Assembly (NCBI GenBank): GCA_020064725.1
Contig: JAGTWJ010000002.1
Location: 620,001-684,000 of the forward strand
Source: Drechslerella dactyloides
Taxonomy: Eukaryota > Ascomycota > Orbiliomycetes > Orbiliales > Orbiliaceae
Direction of reading: 5' to 3'
Length of the DNA stretch: 64,000 nucleotides
Made by a program: the position numbers and the translations under genes. The notes under the pieces were generated by a model. It ran no database searches. It worked only from the letters and a program-made list of their open reading frames with translations, and was not told where the DNA came from. Shown piece after piece: positions 24,311-37,330 of the stretch; within the stretch, counting starts at the first letter, position 1, and each line of letters starts with the position of its first letter.

Positions 24311-27300
24311 GACGTTTCAGGTATTGAATTGTAGCCGGCCTTCGTACATGGCGGGTACCGCGGGTGACTAATCAGGGAAGCGACGGATAGCTAGGACGTG
24401 CCTACAGTATAATGTTTTGTTGGCGAAGGAGGCCGCCTTGCGACGATTAGCCACAGGTGGTACGTAAGTAACACACTCCGCATGCCGAGTTTAGCAGCAG
24501 CGCAGCCGTCAGTGCCGAGCGCGAGCGCTCAGGCTGCGATGCGCAACGTACCCAATAGACCCGATGCCATCGTCACGTCTCGTGGAGCAGCCGACGGCCT
24601 CCAGCGTCACCGACTGGGGACAAAGTCTCCCAACATCGGCCTGCTAGCTAGCGCATTCCGACGGCCGAGGGACCCGCACACACATAATCGGATAGAAGAT
24701 TGGGCTCACATTCGAACGAACGAATAAAGAACGGTACAGTAAGCTTCCAGGACTGCTATCTGGACGTTCGTTTCGATTTCACAGTTGGCTCTGGATGAAT
24801 CCAGTGCCATGAATGAATGTCTTTCGGTGAACAGCGGACCCCACAGCGCCTTGCCCGAAGCGGGAAAATTATCCCGTCCGGCTGGCCTGTTAACTTGCGC
24901 GCGCACGAACACCCGCACGTCGTCGTCGAAGAACACTGCAGGCAAGCAAGCAAGGCCGGCTCAGCCGCCTTATAGCTTATGGAATTCCTGTGCGGAGACC
25001 TCGCAGGTAGCTAACACCAGATGATGATCTTGCTGGAAGAATAAAAATATCCCTCTAGAAGGTTACTTATCTATCAGCAACATGCAGGAAGGTACGTATA
25101 CTTAGCTACAAGACGCGGTCTGGAGAAACATAAAGTGGAGAACGTCGGTCGGGGAGATAATATCAATCCAGTCCTTGATCGTCAATTCTGGACCTTTCGC
25201 TCTGCAGTGTGCTTACTAACCCCTCTTTTGGATAATTCATTGGCTGCGGGTCTACCAGTGCAGCCACCCCCCCCTTTCAACCTTACGGATGATCTAAGAG
25301 AGAGGTATGTGACGGGGAACGTGAGCCATGTCAGAAATTTGCGAAAACCCTCAAGCAGTTATATTAATCAGCGTTCGGCCGTCGGGACCGGTGGAAATTA
25401 ACGATGTAAACTCCGCGAATTCGAACTGGCGAGATGCCTCGAGCCTCGGCATCGGCTCTACCATGCATGCAGGGTGGGAACAGATTGACATCAGCAATTG
25501 AGGCTTATAGTATATAACGCTCGATTGCTATAGTAGGCCCCCAGAGCGTGTACGTATACATCTGTGGGTATGTAGATATATACAGACGTGATACACATGC
25601 ACATGCCAGCTGTAGCTATTCTCTCAGCATCATGCATCATCACCATGTGTGTATAACCCTGTCTTCGCAATATTGAGTTGAAAAGTATCTTTTATACAAC
25701 TAGTAGTCTACGCGTGTATGGTTATTTCTGGAGTCGACTCGCTTGAGTTCGGAGCGACTACTACTCTAGCTGAATTTCCGGCCAAACCAACGGGCACAGC
25801 AAGCGAGCGGTACTGTTATAATATTGGTTGGCGTGGGGGGTTAACATTTCCATACCCTTGGTTCTTTCTCGTTGTCAGGGTCAGCCCCATAGTATACTCC
25901 CACAGCCGCTTCGTGGACTAAAATTTCGATATATGAACAGGATCCAATTGATAGGTCAGTCCCCGCACATGTCCTAACTGGATCATCAACATCTGTTTGT
26001 TCGTGATCACGTATCCACAGTCAATGCAATATGTCCAACCTTTTTCACCAGGCCAGGCTGTTTTGCAATTTGCTCAGGCTAAATATGTCCTGTAATCCAT
26101 AGCCCCCCCAAATAAGAACTCAACTTTCCTTCGGGCACATTGATACGAAAGTTTCAATGGCGCACGAAAATACAAATCTCCAGGTCTAATGTACGGATCC
26201 TGTTACGTTATTTGCCAATGCAGTGATTACATACATACAGCTGGCATGACAGCTGTGGCACTCACTTCGTACGGGCATGCTTCTTCAGCGCATAGATACG
26301 AAAGGGCTATTTGAGTTTGAATTTCTGGGACCGTTCGACCTCGAAAACTCATGATGGTGGACGACAACTTGAATCTGCTACCAGGATTCGATTCCCGTGC
26401 CAAGTGGGAATTCAGCCAGGGTGCTGCAGCTCTGGCGCTCTCGCTCGCCAGACTCTACCTTATACATGCAATTGTTCTCCAAATTTGCTGTCTGTTCGGA
26501 CGTGGTCTCTGTCCCTGGCCTGGCCTGAGGCTAGCGACACGACTAGACCGTAGACAAGGCAGGCTGCGCTGCACAGCTTGTCTAGCTGCATGCGCGTGCG
26601 GGGCTCCATGTAAAAAGAACGCTATCGTGCTGTCTTTCCGCATGTAAAAGTCCCATCGTATGCAAGTCGTGTCCGTGCGCCAGCGACATCCGTCCGGAAA
26701 TAGGCTTGGGAGGCGTCATCTTTTTTTGTCGACAAGTATGGTGACACGAGCGGGCTACATGGTCGTGAGGATTTACTGTCCTTGACTAAGCTGCTGGTCG
26801 ATGGTCGTAGAGCATTGTAGTCAGTCAGTCGGAGGGACAGATGTAGCAAACATCACCAGTAAGCTTAATTTATGCGGATCCATGCTGCAGTACTGTGCAG
26901 AAGTGTGCCGAGCGGCTGGCTGGCTGGCATTGGTGGAGCTACGTAGCGGGCGCCCAAGCAAAGAGAGCTGTTCGCACGAGGGTTTCGTTCATTCGAGAAA
27001 CATATTCTACAAACAATCATGATCTTCCCCACAACGGTTCATACAGGGTGTTTGGCTGTGCTGCAGACGCATGGCGCCCGTACGATGGTTGAGCTCCCTG
27101 ATTTATTATATTACCGATAGGAATGATAGTACATTTCATCACTGTTCTGCTGGTGGAGTTGTCCGAATCGCCAAAGAACGCTTGCCAGCGCTGCAGCGAA
27201 GCCGCAAAACGTCAAATCGACCGGCTTGGGTTCCTCTCTAGGATTCGAGATTCGCGAGGGAACACAGCGGCATGCAGGACGTCACATCACAGCGTGCCGT

Positions 27301-29700
27301 GTGGAGTTTGAGCGACTTGTTTCGTGAGCTCCTTCGACGGACATCGAGTGCGCGTAGGACGGGCGCGGACAGCTCGGCTTCAGAGTTCACGATATTGGCA
27401 AACTTCACATGCGCATTGCTTGGCTCAATTGCACAATTGATCCCGTTTGACAGTGCCAGTGATATCATCAGACTCTATCATGTGTGGACGGATGGCAGAG
27501 CTGCGAGTGAGCGGTGCTCCTATCGATTAGGCACCTGGCGGCCGCTCATTGCAAGGTAAGTAGCGGTTGATATCGATAATACATATGAAGGACAGCGGAG
27601 TTCCCGGCGCGATATCCTGGTCGATTTTCAAGACGCAGCACCCCCCATAATCTTGTGGATGTGTATCCGATCGTAAACCGCACCCGCGAGAGCAGACGGA
27701 CAAAGAGCAAGAAACGGGACTCGCGCGCTCCTACCGACGGTACCCGTTGGCAACTTACTTGCTTTAACTCGTGTTAAACTTTCTGCTGCAATGTGCGTGC
27801 GTGTGAGGAGAAGTGCTGATATAGCTCTGCGATTGATAAGTTAAGTGGCCAGGCTTCCGTTAATGCTGTGGATCTGTCGCTTTCAGCCACGCCAAGGAAA
27901 CATTGCGAAATGGTCTGCGGGTTTGAACTGGCTCCCCGTACGTGCCGCACCTGTTATCGCTTCTGCTAGCGAATTGCGGAGGGCACTTGTCCTTGCCGCA
28001 TTTGCCTTCCGGCTCCAATCAGCTATGACGATGGCCGGACGGTAGAAGTTCACGAGATATCTGCTGCGGACGACGATTACGTCCCGGTGGTGCAGCATAC
28101 CGTCTACCGGAGCAGGTATTGAGTCTCAGAGCTGTATGTACTTTCGCTTCTCCACAGGCAGCGTTACATCCGGGGATGCCTATGGAATGTGAACATAAAA
28201 GAGACCTCCTGCAGCCCAGCGGAGAATTCATGATAATCGTTTCCCCCGAGGGCTGCTCACGGAAGATGGCTCAAGGGAAACGGCAGAGACACAATTCGTG
28301 CATTGCATTGGTAAGCCCGTTGACCAATTCTGCTCCCGAGTACCAGATACACAGACAGGTACATTCGAGGTTTCTGAAGCGTCTGGGCCGGAATGCTATG
28401 GAGGTTCGAGTTTTTGGTGTTCATGGACCCTCAAGAGCTATAAGATCGTCCTTATCCTAGGAGCTTGTGACTCCAGTTAGCTCGCTCCTACCGAGCGGAA
28501 TGCGTCGGACCTGACGTGTGCCTCAAGTCCGAAAGCGCGAAAGCGAGAGGAATGAAATTGCAAATCAACCGTACTAGCCAGCGAACGTCGACGCGATGGC
28601 GGACCTTTTGCCTCGGAAGGCGAAGGGGAGACCTTGCAATGCTCGCATATTCGAACCCTGGCCGCTGTTAGTTAACGGTATCGCGGAGTAGACGGATGTT
28701 TGACTGGTGACGGGGAATGAGCCATATGCCACCATCGTGATGCCCGGTATGCATGCTGTCGTAGCTCTGTACTCTGTCACCTTTTCGACGGTGTGCCATC
28801 CTTGCTCGTACGAGCCCTACAGCCACGTGACCAGAAGAGTGTTTGTCAGCAAAATGTGTTGTGCTAATTATAGCCGCAACGCATACGAGCTGCCAGGCAA
28901 ACCGTTCTCAGCCCTGTCCTGCCCGCCGAGATACGTCGACTGACGGAACGGAATAACGACCGACCCCCGTCCTGCGGAACCGTCAGCCCTGTGAGGTCCG
29001 ACAAACCTGTTAACGTAATTGACCCCCCGAACCCAACAGATACGAGTGCTTGGCCATCATCAATCTTCCCTGCTGCTCTCGTTAGCGGTTCGCAAAGTTT
29101 TGTACCCGGACGTACTTGTGTCTACGTTGATCAGGTGAGCATCCCATGATAGTTAGCTCTCGGAGTGCGCGAGATTGCCCAAATGTGCATGCATGCATAT
29201 GTGCATCGATTGCATCCAGGCTTGCCTGGCTCCCTCGATCGACGTCGACACGAGCTTCGTTTCGGCCTGTCATGGATCCAGCGATCAAAGCGGCAATGGG
29301 TTCCAGGCGGACTGCATAGGGCTGAAGGCAACCGGCGAGGTTTTTTTCACCTCATCGGTACCCCATGTCTCTGATCTTCCGAACTACTTCATACTGCATG
29401 TGTGTGCGAGTGTGGGAACGATGCCGGTTGGAACGAAGGCCATGGGGGCCCGATCCATGCTTGTGGGCAACTGTCGTGTAGCTCCTGGCTCGAACAGCTC
29501 TAGCTCCAGCTTGCCTGGTAGCTATCAGCGACATGCATGCGAAGTGCGTACACCTTCTACAATCAACCGTGCTGCTGCAATGTAACATCGATTGATCGGG
29601 TACTTGGGAAACGGCGACAGTTACACCGCGAGGGGTGTAGGTCGGACCGAGCTGGACAGGTGTTCGGGCAATTGTATCAGCGATTCGTGAGGGATCTCTA
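24311..29700. other. gene-poor region, block D
   Basis: No supported gene. The longest frames (for example plus 29175-29585, 136 codons) have no domain, are compositionally odd and overlap open frames on the other strand. TGCATGCA occurs at 25464 and, as an overlapping pair, at 29186-29197. No tRNA, terminal repeat or transposase signature was seen. Confidence 0.5.
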
Positions 29701-32700
29701 GGGATGCGTCTCGTGGCGTCAGTCAGAAGGTATTCCCGCAGCTCGCGCTCGAGCAGCTCCGACAGATGAAGCCTCGCTAGAATGTTTCCCTCGGCCTTCA
29801 GATAGTGGAGATGGTGTGGACCGAGGCCTAGTCGTTTACCTTATCGAGCGACGTGCAGCGCCGTAAGGCTGAATTGCAGGATCCAAGCCAAGTAGCAGAG
29901 AGCAGATTCGCTAGATTCCCGTCGGTCCAGAATTCCCTCATCTACCGATGCCGAGGGTGGCGAACGTTGTATGATAGCAATCGAATTGGCTTGGGCGGAT
30001 CAGCGAGAAGGCTCTAAGACCACCTGCTTAATCCTAGGGCTGGAGAGACTACGATGTCGTCGTGCATGCATTGGTGCATGCACTGCATGTTCGTAGTTGC
30101 AATTCGACGGAAGCATGCTTGAGCGACTGACTGCACGACAGAGTCACTTTACGCTTGGCTGATTGGTAATTGAAAATTTCTTCGTGAAAATCCGCACCCC
30201 TGTAGGAAGCGCCTCCCGAATTCTCTCGCGGGGGCCTTGTAATCATGTCAGTATCGACCCAGGGTCGACAGCTCGACGACAAATCCGAGAGGTGCAACAA
30301 GCTACAGCTTACTATGGGTCCGACATGGAGCATTCCAGCTTCTCAAGCTGTCACTGTCTGCTGCAATATATTGCATCCTCGTATTTGAGAAATGATTCGA
30401 CTCTCAATCGATATTTCTGGCCGTCGGCATCCAGAAGTGGAGTCTTCCTCTGCCTATTCGAGAAGAGCATTGATGCTCCACTGCCAAATTGGGGAGGGCT
30501 GAAGGCCGCTGAATCCGTTTCCAGTCGCTTTGATGCCGCCAAGATGGTTCTCCAAGGTAGGCGAGGTTGAATCCACGTCGAGTGTCTCTCGTAAGGCTGA
30601 ACGGACACACAAGGCTAGTGCAGCACACACAACTCTAAAATCTCAGAACAGCAGGGTACGAGATTGTAGTGCATCTCCAGCGTCCCAGGGCTGAGGAAAG
30701 AGGGGGTTGAGGGTCCGAGCTGTGGCGATATCATTTGCTCGGCTCGAATTCGGACGGTCGATGCGAGCCCGTGATAATAATACGATCGGTCGACTCTTAA
30801 CACCCCCGCCGGATGCTGTTTCGGCGTCGCCGTTATCAACGCTTCTCGCCCGAAACCGTTAGTATCCGACCATCACGAAGCTTCTCGCCAGGACGTTCAC
30901 GCACGGAGCACTAGCAGCATATGCATACGGTTGACTCACGGTGCGAAGGCGAAAAGCTTCCATCATGGCCCGGAGCGCGGAGTCCTCGGGCTGCCTTCAG
31001 GGCCCAGCCCAGACATGCATGCTGTGCCCAAGCTTAGCTCCGTGATCAGTAATTCCGGGCGGACGGTGGCCTCCGATATTGACGATGCAATTAGGCCGAT
31101 TCAATTGTTCATCGTGCAGCTTCTCTGTTGAATCATAGCTTAATCCCCGTCTCACGTTTAATTTGGCGGATCCGTGGCCGTCGGTTTGCGCGTGGCAGGT
31201 GGTGCGCCTTAGCTGGATCGGGCCTTGCCTTTCCTCGCGTTTACTAAGACCTAAGCCCGGATGACCAAGCCGGATATCTGCCAGCGGCTTACACACAACA
31301 TCTGTCATTTTTATACATACACGCCATTGCATTAAAAATTTGGAAAGCGAAGAGTCTACCTTGTAACCTAAAATTTTAAGCATACCAGCTACTTATCCGA
31401 GTAAGGGCGAAACACACGCCATCCATTTACCAGGTTTCATTCTTCGAGTAAGCCACAGCCGCAGCTATCATGGATACGGCCTGCACAGGTACCTGTTGGA
31501 TTTTGAAGGTGGAACCACATATTCGCCACTCGAACTTCGACACATCCACACATTCATCCACACCTGCATGCACTGCAGTCTCGCCTTGTGAGCTTTAAGT
31601 CGAAATGTCAGCAACGGCATCTGGCATCCATCGTCACACCCCGCTGCTGCATCTGATTGGTTACCGCATTGGTGGAAAGGCATCCGGCGTCGCGTCGACC
31701 TATAGCTTCGTCCGCCGTTCCGTTCACTTCTATCCCCTAACTCTTTTGCTCGAGCCTTAAATTTCAAGACATGCAGACTAGCCACTACGTGTGCGGTATG
31801 GTGCATGTTAGTTCGTCATAGAAAGTAGCTGCCTATTCTTGAGGCTTGCTTGCATGCATGTCATTTTCTCAGTCCGTTGGTCGTGAGTCTGTTGTTCCAA
31901 GCCAGCTATATCTTTCCTTGGGTCTTGTGCATATCTAAGCTCCGCGATATTTGCTTATGCGATTTACAATCCGTAGTAATACACTGCATGCAGCGTATCC
32001 TACTGCCGACTAGCGTTCACCGTACCTTCTATCTTTACAACTACAGAAACTTGTCCGTATTGCCTGCCTGTGGGGCGGCGCTGCACGCTATAGAAGGATG
32101 ATTTATCATCGTAGATCTATAACGGGCTGGCTCACACCTATTATAGCACTTCTGCAATTAGCCTATCGATCGAGCCGCGAATGTCTCTGCTCTGCCACCC
32201 TCTTCCTTCGCGAACGCCGGGTTCCAGTCCTCCCCGACCTGTATATACCGGGCGTATGAAAGCTGTCCTCGTGGTCCGGTCTGGGGAGTTATCCCCTCCG
32301 GGCTTCGGGCAGCCCTTGCACACCCCAAGGCATACCGGATACCTACCTCGAGCTCGAGGGGGCCTCGGGATGGTATAAGGTACCTCCTCCCACACCCTTG
32401 GAGGTACATTCTACAACCTGACGAACTAACCCCCTTTCACAGACACCCATGACCCCATCGACTAGCCGCTATGATTGGCCGGAACGCTGTGAAAAGGAAG
32501 TTTCAACATGCGAGGATCCTTTTGCAAATATGTCCTTCCTTGACTTCGTTCCGCTTCCCCTTCCGATCCTGATGGACTGACGGACTTTGCAACCGTTCCA
32601 TATGATACGATGCGTAACGTACGTGCGTGCCGCGATCCGGATTGGCTGAGCTCTGCTGGCTGACGCAAATTGGTACTGCGTGCAGTGCACGCACTGCGCA

Positions 32701-35386
32701 CTGAACTGCAAATAGTCTCGACTGGTATAGCCCTTGCTTGCTTGCCTAACAGACTGAACTGCTTGCTTGTGCACGTCGATCGAGTCGTACTAGTGGAATC
32801 ACCATTCCGATGCCGGATAGCTAGCTAGAGCCATCCGCCCAGCCAGCATGCGAACGAACGAACGACTCGAAATTCTGTTTGTCATTAAATTTAGAATTAC
32901 CCAGGACCGTCAAGACGGCACGCACAATCTGTTCTAGTATATTTTCAAGTCGGCTGCAGGCTGCAGGCGCATACACACTTGAAAACGGACTAGTATTCAC
33001 GCCCAGGGCGTGTACGTAGTTGAGAACCTGCAGCCTTCCCTCAATCTGATTCGACGGTGTGTGCATCTGTATATACATGTGTGTGTACACCCACCGTGAG
33101 ACACGGGTGAGGCGTGCTGCACGCCTGCATGCATGGCCAGCTGAGGCTCTTACGATGTAGTTAGTTCGACGGCGCTATCTATATATACGTACTGCACAAT
33201 ACATTGTGTGAATATGCATCTCCAGCGGCATGGTCATACTATTCTTCTGATATTATCCCTCTTGGCTCATGTTCCCCACCTCTTGGACGAAGTGAAGCCC
33301 GAGTATGGAAGGCTCGAGTGGAGGCAAACTTCAAATAGTAACGTAAGCTGTCTATACTAGACAACAGCGTCCCGTCCGGTATGCGCTGTACATTTACGGC
33401 TGGCGCGTCAATTAATATCATTTGCAATATTATTATCATCGATTGCATGCGCGCAGGTATATGTACATAGAGACTCTGGTGTAGAGCTGTAGAGCTAGCG
33501 TCTCCCCTATTTTGCCACGTCGCCTTGAGACTGAACGATAATACCAAATCTTTCAGCCTTCGTCGTACAAGATTGGCTGGGTGTGGATGGGTCCACCCGT
33601 GCACACACGTCTGTTGAAATACTCCGGCTAAGATTATGTATTATGCAGACTATGACGCTGGGAAATAGGTGGGTGTGCGACGGAAGGAAGGAATCCTTTA
33701 TGATATAGCCGAAGAGGGGAGTATACAGTGCATGTACATGTACTTGTTACCCTGGTACGGGTCCTGAGCTATGTATACTATTACGTGCATGTGCGGAGGG
33801 ACAATAGGATAGTCGGGCTTGCGCGAGAAAGTAGCTGGATATAGACACTGCTAGGAAAACTGAGATTCCATCAGTGTACTATGCGTACATGCACATGGAC
33901 GTAAACATGATGCCTCTGATAGTTAGCCGGTGCGATTGATTAATGTTGCAACTAGGTCTGGCTGAGATCCGCAAACTTTGTCAACTTGCTGGTTATACAA
34001 TTATTTTGTGACGTTCATACATGCGTCATTTGGCAATATTTGCCGGCATCATCGAAAGGTAGTAAGCTTGCGGATAGAAGAAGGGGAAGCTGCCTGTGGC
34101 CTCAATTTGCCGGCTTCATTCCGGGCGTGAGGTTAAGAAACCGGAACGTTCGTATGCATGTCTGTATATATACACTCGATGCTATGTGACTGAATGAAAT
34201 TAAAGTTGTATATAGACATGTGTATCTGTCTAAGTACTCTACGGATAAGCGCATGCATGGATATGTACCTGATATACTTGCCTGGACAGGTATTCGATCG
34301 ACGGGCCGCTCATTGTATTAGCTTATAGCTTACTACTACCGGGTACCTTAGCACCGCCATGTAAGAATATGTGAACGTATAACGTGCACCGGCACTAGTT
34401 TCCTGTTGTGCGTGCTGGCATGGTGCTGCACTGGGTTCATCTACCGACGACGATCTTGTCGCTGCCGGAATTAATTGCAATCTCAATATCTATTCGGTAT
34501 CAGCGTACTATCTCACATGTGCGTAAGTATAAGTCAGGATTTAGTAAGCAAGAAGGTATCTATCTAATATACAAAAGAAAATTCGTAGAAACCATGATAT
34601 GCAATGAAGTCACTAAACTAAGCTCAGACCTGTCTCCACAAAACCGGCGTCTTGCATTGATTGGCTTTGCTGTAGACGGGATCGACTCGCAGCACCAGCT
34701 GCAGTCGGCTGTTGGAACTCCCTCGCTCGACTTCCACATGCAAGTTCGATGAAACTGCCCAAGTGGGGGCGACGCTGCCATGTCTGTGCATACCAGACGG
34801 AATAACCCGCGCCAGTCGAGGCTACACGCCAACGTCCTAACCAAAGTTTGGTACGGGTACAAAATACTGCGGTGTTGCGCCGGAGATGCCCCAGCCAAAC
34901 GTGCAGGCAATTGACCCGTGGCGTTCGCAAAGAGAGAGAAAGAGATGTGGATCCACATATAAGCGCAGTCTGATCACCCCCTCCTCTCACCTCCTCCCCA
35001 CCGGTCCATTATCGTTTGCACGCACTGCTTCCACCCGCGCGGCATTTTATCCCCCGGATATTAAAAATTATCGGCCCTTACCGATTTCCAATGTAGGCTG
35101 CTGGGATTTTCGTCGAGAAATTCTGTGAGGCGACCCCTTCGAGCGTTAATTACCAGACCCCCCTCCCCTTTCATGTCATCAAACCAACCTCTTGCGAGAG
35201 AAATATATCCTACCCATGCGTGTGTGTGTGTATGTATGTGTGTAATGTATGTACCGTGAATGTAATCTTGAAAGAAAAAAGTAATAAAAGGAAAGAGACA
35301 ATCAAGGTCGCAATGCAATGCAATGAGCTATGCAAACGGGCGTAGAGACGACAAGGAAGTTGACCCTGTTTCAATCAGCAGTCATC
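29701..35386. other. gene-poor region, block E, ending at SSU1
   Basis: No supported gene. The longest frames (plus 30163-30570, minus 34560-34958, minus 34613-34990) lack motifs and overlap one another. TGCATGCA recurs at 30063, 30075, 31565, 31851, 31985 and 33126, the densest group in the window. Short CGAA and CTTG tetranucleotide repeats lie near 32740-32870. A TG-rich microsatellite sits at 35220-35252, just 3' of SSU1. Confidence 0.5.
35220..35252. repeat. TG/TATG microsatellite
   Basis: An imperfect run of GT and GTAT units about 135 bases beyond the SSU1 stop codon, on the 3' side of that minus-strand gene. Confidence 0.75.
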
Positions 35387-37330
35387 TTATATCGCAGGTC
35401 CTCTTGTCTTTGGCGGAATCTCTGTCGAGCCGTCGTTGCTGCTTGTATTTCCCGAAACGCTCGCGCTCGGACCGTTGTAGGGCATGCTCATTTTCCGCAT
35501 GCGTCTCTCTTGGTACTGTTGGACACAGGGGGAGAATATGAGTTTCCCTGTTAATGTCTTTTCGATGGTTCTGACAGAGACGAATATCCAGAGGAGGAGA
35601 ATGATCATTGTGAAAATCTAAGATGGCGCCGGGTTCAATATTGACATGGGTTAGCATGCATAATGATTATGCGCGTGCGATTATTGTAAAAGTGGTAGGG
35701 TCGCGGAGATGTGGACATACCATTGTGAGGACTCTGAAGAATGCGCTGGGCAGTTCCTTTGCGATCTGGTTCGTGGCAAGTACAAACACACCGCCTGTAG
35801 GGAAACGGTAGGTTAGCAGCTAATTGATCAATCATACGAAGACGTCTGTAGGACCGCGAATTCGAATCTTACCTGGGAAGACGAAGCCCCAGAAGCCTAT
35901 AATCCGTATCACAAACACATTAGCAAACTCCATCTCTAAAGCATCGGTTCAAAGTCACACAGAAAGTCGCCGGGGGTGGTAATCGTTATCCGGGATTCGA
36001 CGAGGTACGTAGAAGACCCATAGAACTGCGTGCTTGACTTACCCATATTAAATGGAAATCTAGTCTTAGATATACTCGCGACGGCGAAGAACAGCCAGAC
36101 CAGCGCGAATCCCCACATAACGAGCGCCGTTATGAACCCAACAACATACAATATACCACCGGCCATCGAGTCCTTCACAGCGGGTAGCGTATTGGTGATT
36201 GGGAATAATGTATTCGCTACTTCTCCCAACTTCATAATTCCAAACGATCCAGAACCCAGCGGCCCCAAGGGCAGGAAGACGGAGACGATGACCTCGGGTG
36301 TTGGCAGATGATGCAGTGCCAGCCGCTGGAAGTACATGACGAGCACTACCATTGCAAGAGGCACACCGCAGCCCCAGAGGACGTAGGATGTGAGGAGGGT
36401 CACGAGCGAATAGCTTGGGTGGTCTTTGATCAATGCGCTGGCGACGAGGGCACCGGATGCTGCCGCGACGATGGTAGAGACGATCGGTAGGAGCCAGGCT
36501 GCCGTCATAGAGCTTAGTTTGGCATCGTGGATGTGCATTCTAAGAAAGCCCTTGTTAGAATACCGTTGCAAAGGAGCAGAAATATCGACGTCAAGCGGAA
36601 TTTTGCTATCAATGGTGATAGTCGACTCTGGGGCACCTACATTACGAAAGGCATATACATGCAGCAGGCACACGAAATGGCGACATCGATCCACCATAGG
36701 GCCCAAGCAAAGATAAGCATGCCATCGCCCCATTGCAGACACGCCAGGATCATCATGTTAATGATTGTGGATAGGCCCATCGGAAACGTTCCTATGAATA
36801 ACGACTGGACTGGATGTTGGATCATAAAGCTCCAGAGACCCGGGAACATGGTATATCTCAGCAGCGATATTATCGAAAACGCGATGAAGCAGACGATGTT
36901 GAGACAGAACATCGCGATGGCGATGTACTGGACCCAGCGGGCATTGTAAGGCATGATGTAGAGGAGGACGGAGACGATGCCCGTTCCCATGGTTATCGAG
37001 AACCATCTGTGCGGTAATCGAGATGTCGCAGTCAGTATACAGCCCTATCCTCACAGAAATTCTTGTGTTGCTGTTGCAAATTTCACGACGACTTAGTCAT
37101 CACACGGCGAACCGGAGTGTCACCTACGATGGTGTGAAGTGCAGGACGACCTGCCGCCAACCTCGAATTTCCTCAGGAGTTCCCGGTGTTTTGGCGTCTT
37201 CGAGCTCTCGAGGCTCCAGCTGTGTTTTCGGCTCGGCTTCGGGTTCATTGGCAACGTTGATAGCCTCGGGGCCTCCTTCCTCTGTGGGCCCGGCAAACCT
37301 GGAGTATGGATCTGTCGCTTCGCTGCCCAT
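35387..37330 (-). CDS. ssu1: sulfite efflux pump SSU1-type transporter (TDT family)
   Basis: SSU1-type proteins are plasma-membrane transporters of the tellurite-resistance/dicarboxylate (TDT) family that expel sulfite. Six exons, in transcript order: 37330-37128, 37006-36641, 36539-36043, 35896-35873, 35794-35721 and 35617-35387. All phases match, giving 464 residues. After an acidic cytoplasmic N-terminus comes the family signature HFTPSWFSITMGTGIVS, split by the first intron, then a series of hydrophobic helices of about the usual ten. These include LYIMPYNARWVQYIAIAMF, MTAAWLLPIVSTIVAA and VVGFITALVMWGFALVWLF. The C-terminal FNMGFWGFVFP, LATNQIAKELPSAFF and MIILLLWIFVSVRTI blocks also fit. 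Exon 4 is only 24 bases long. The start at 37330 is the first in-frame ATG; the frame stays open upstream to about 37390 but only with a TTG. Malate permeases belong to the same superfamily, but the ends fit SSU1 better. Confidence 0.87.

Noticed and set aside
28600..28680. Possible tRNA on the minus strand (GGTTCGAAT-like T arm near 28648)
   Set aside because: The flanking bases do not form the five-pair T stem, and no A box or acceptor arm can be placed.
2915..35386. RIP-mutated transposon island or centromere
   Set aside because: The region is not visibly AT-rich, TpA-rich or repetitive, and no transposase, reverse transcriptase or terminal repeats were seen.
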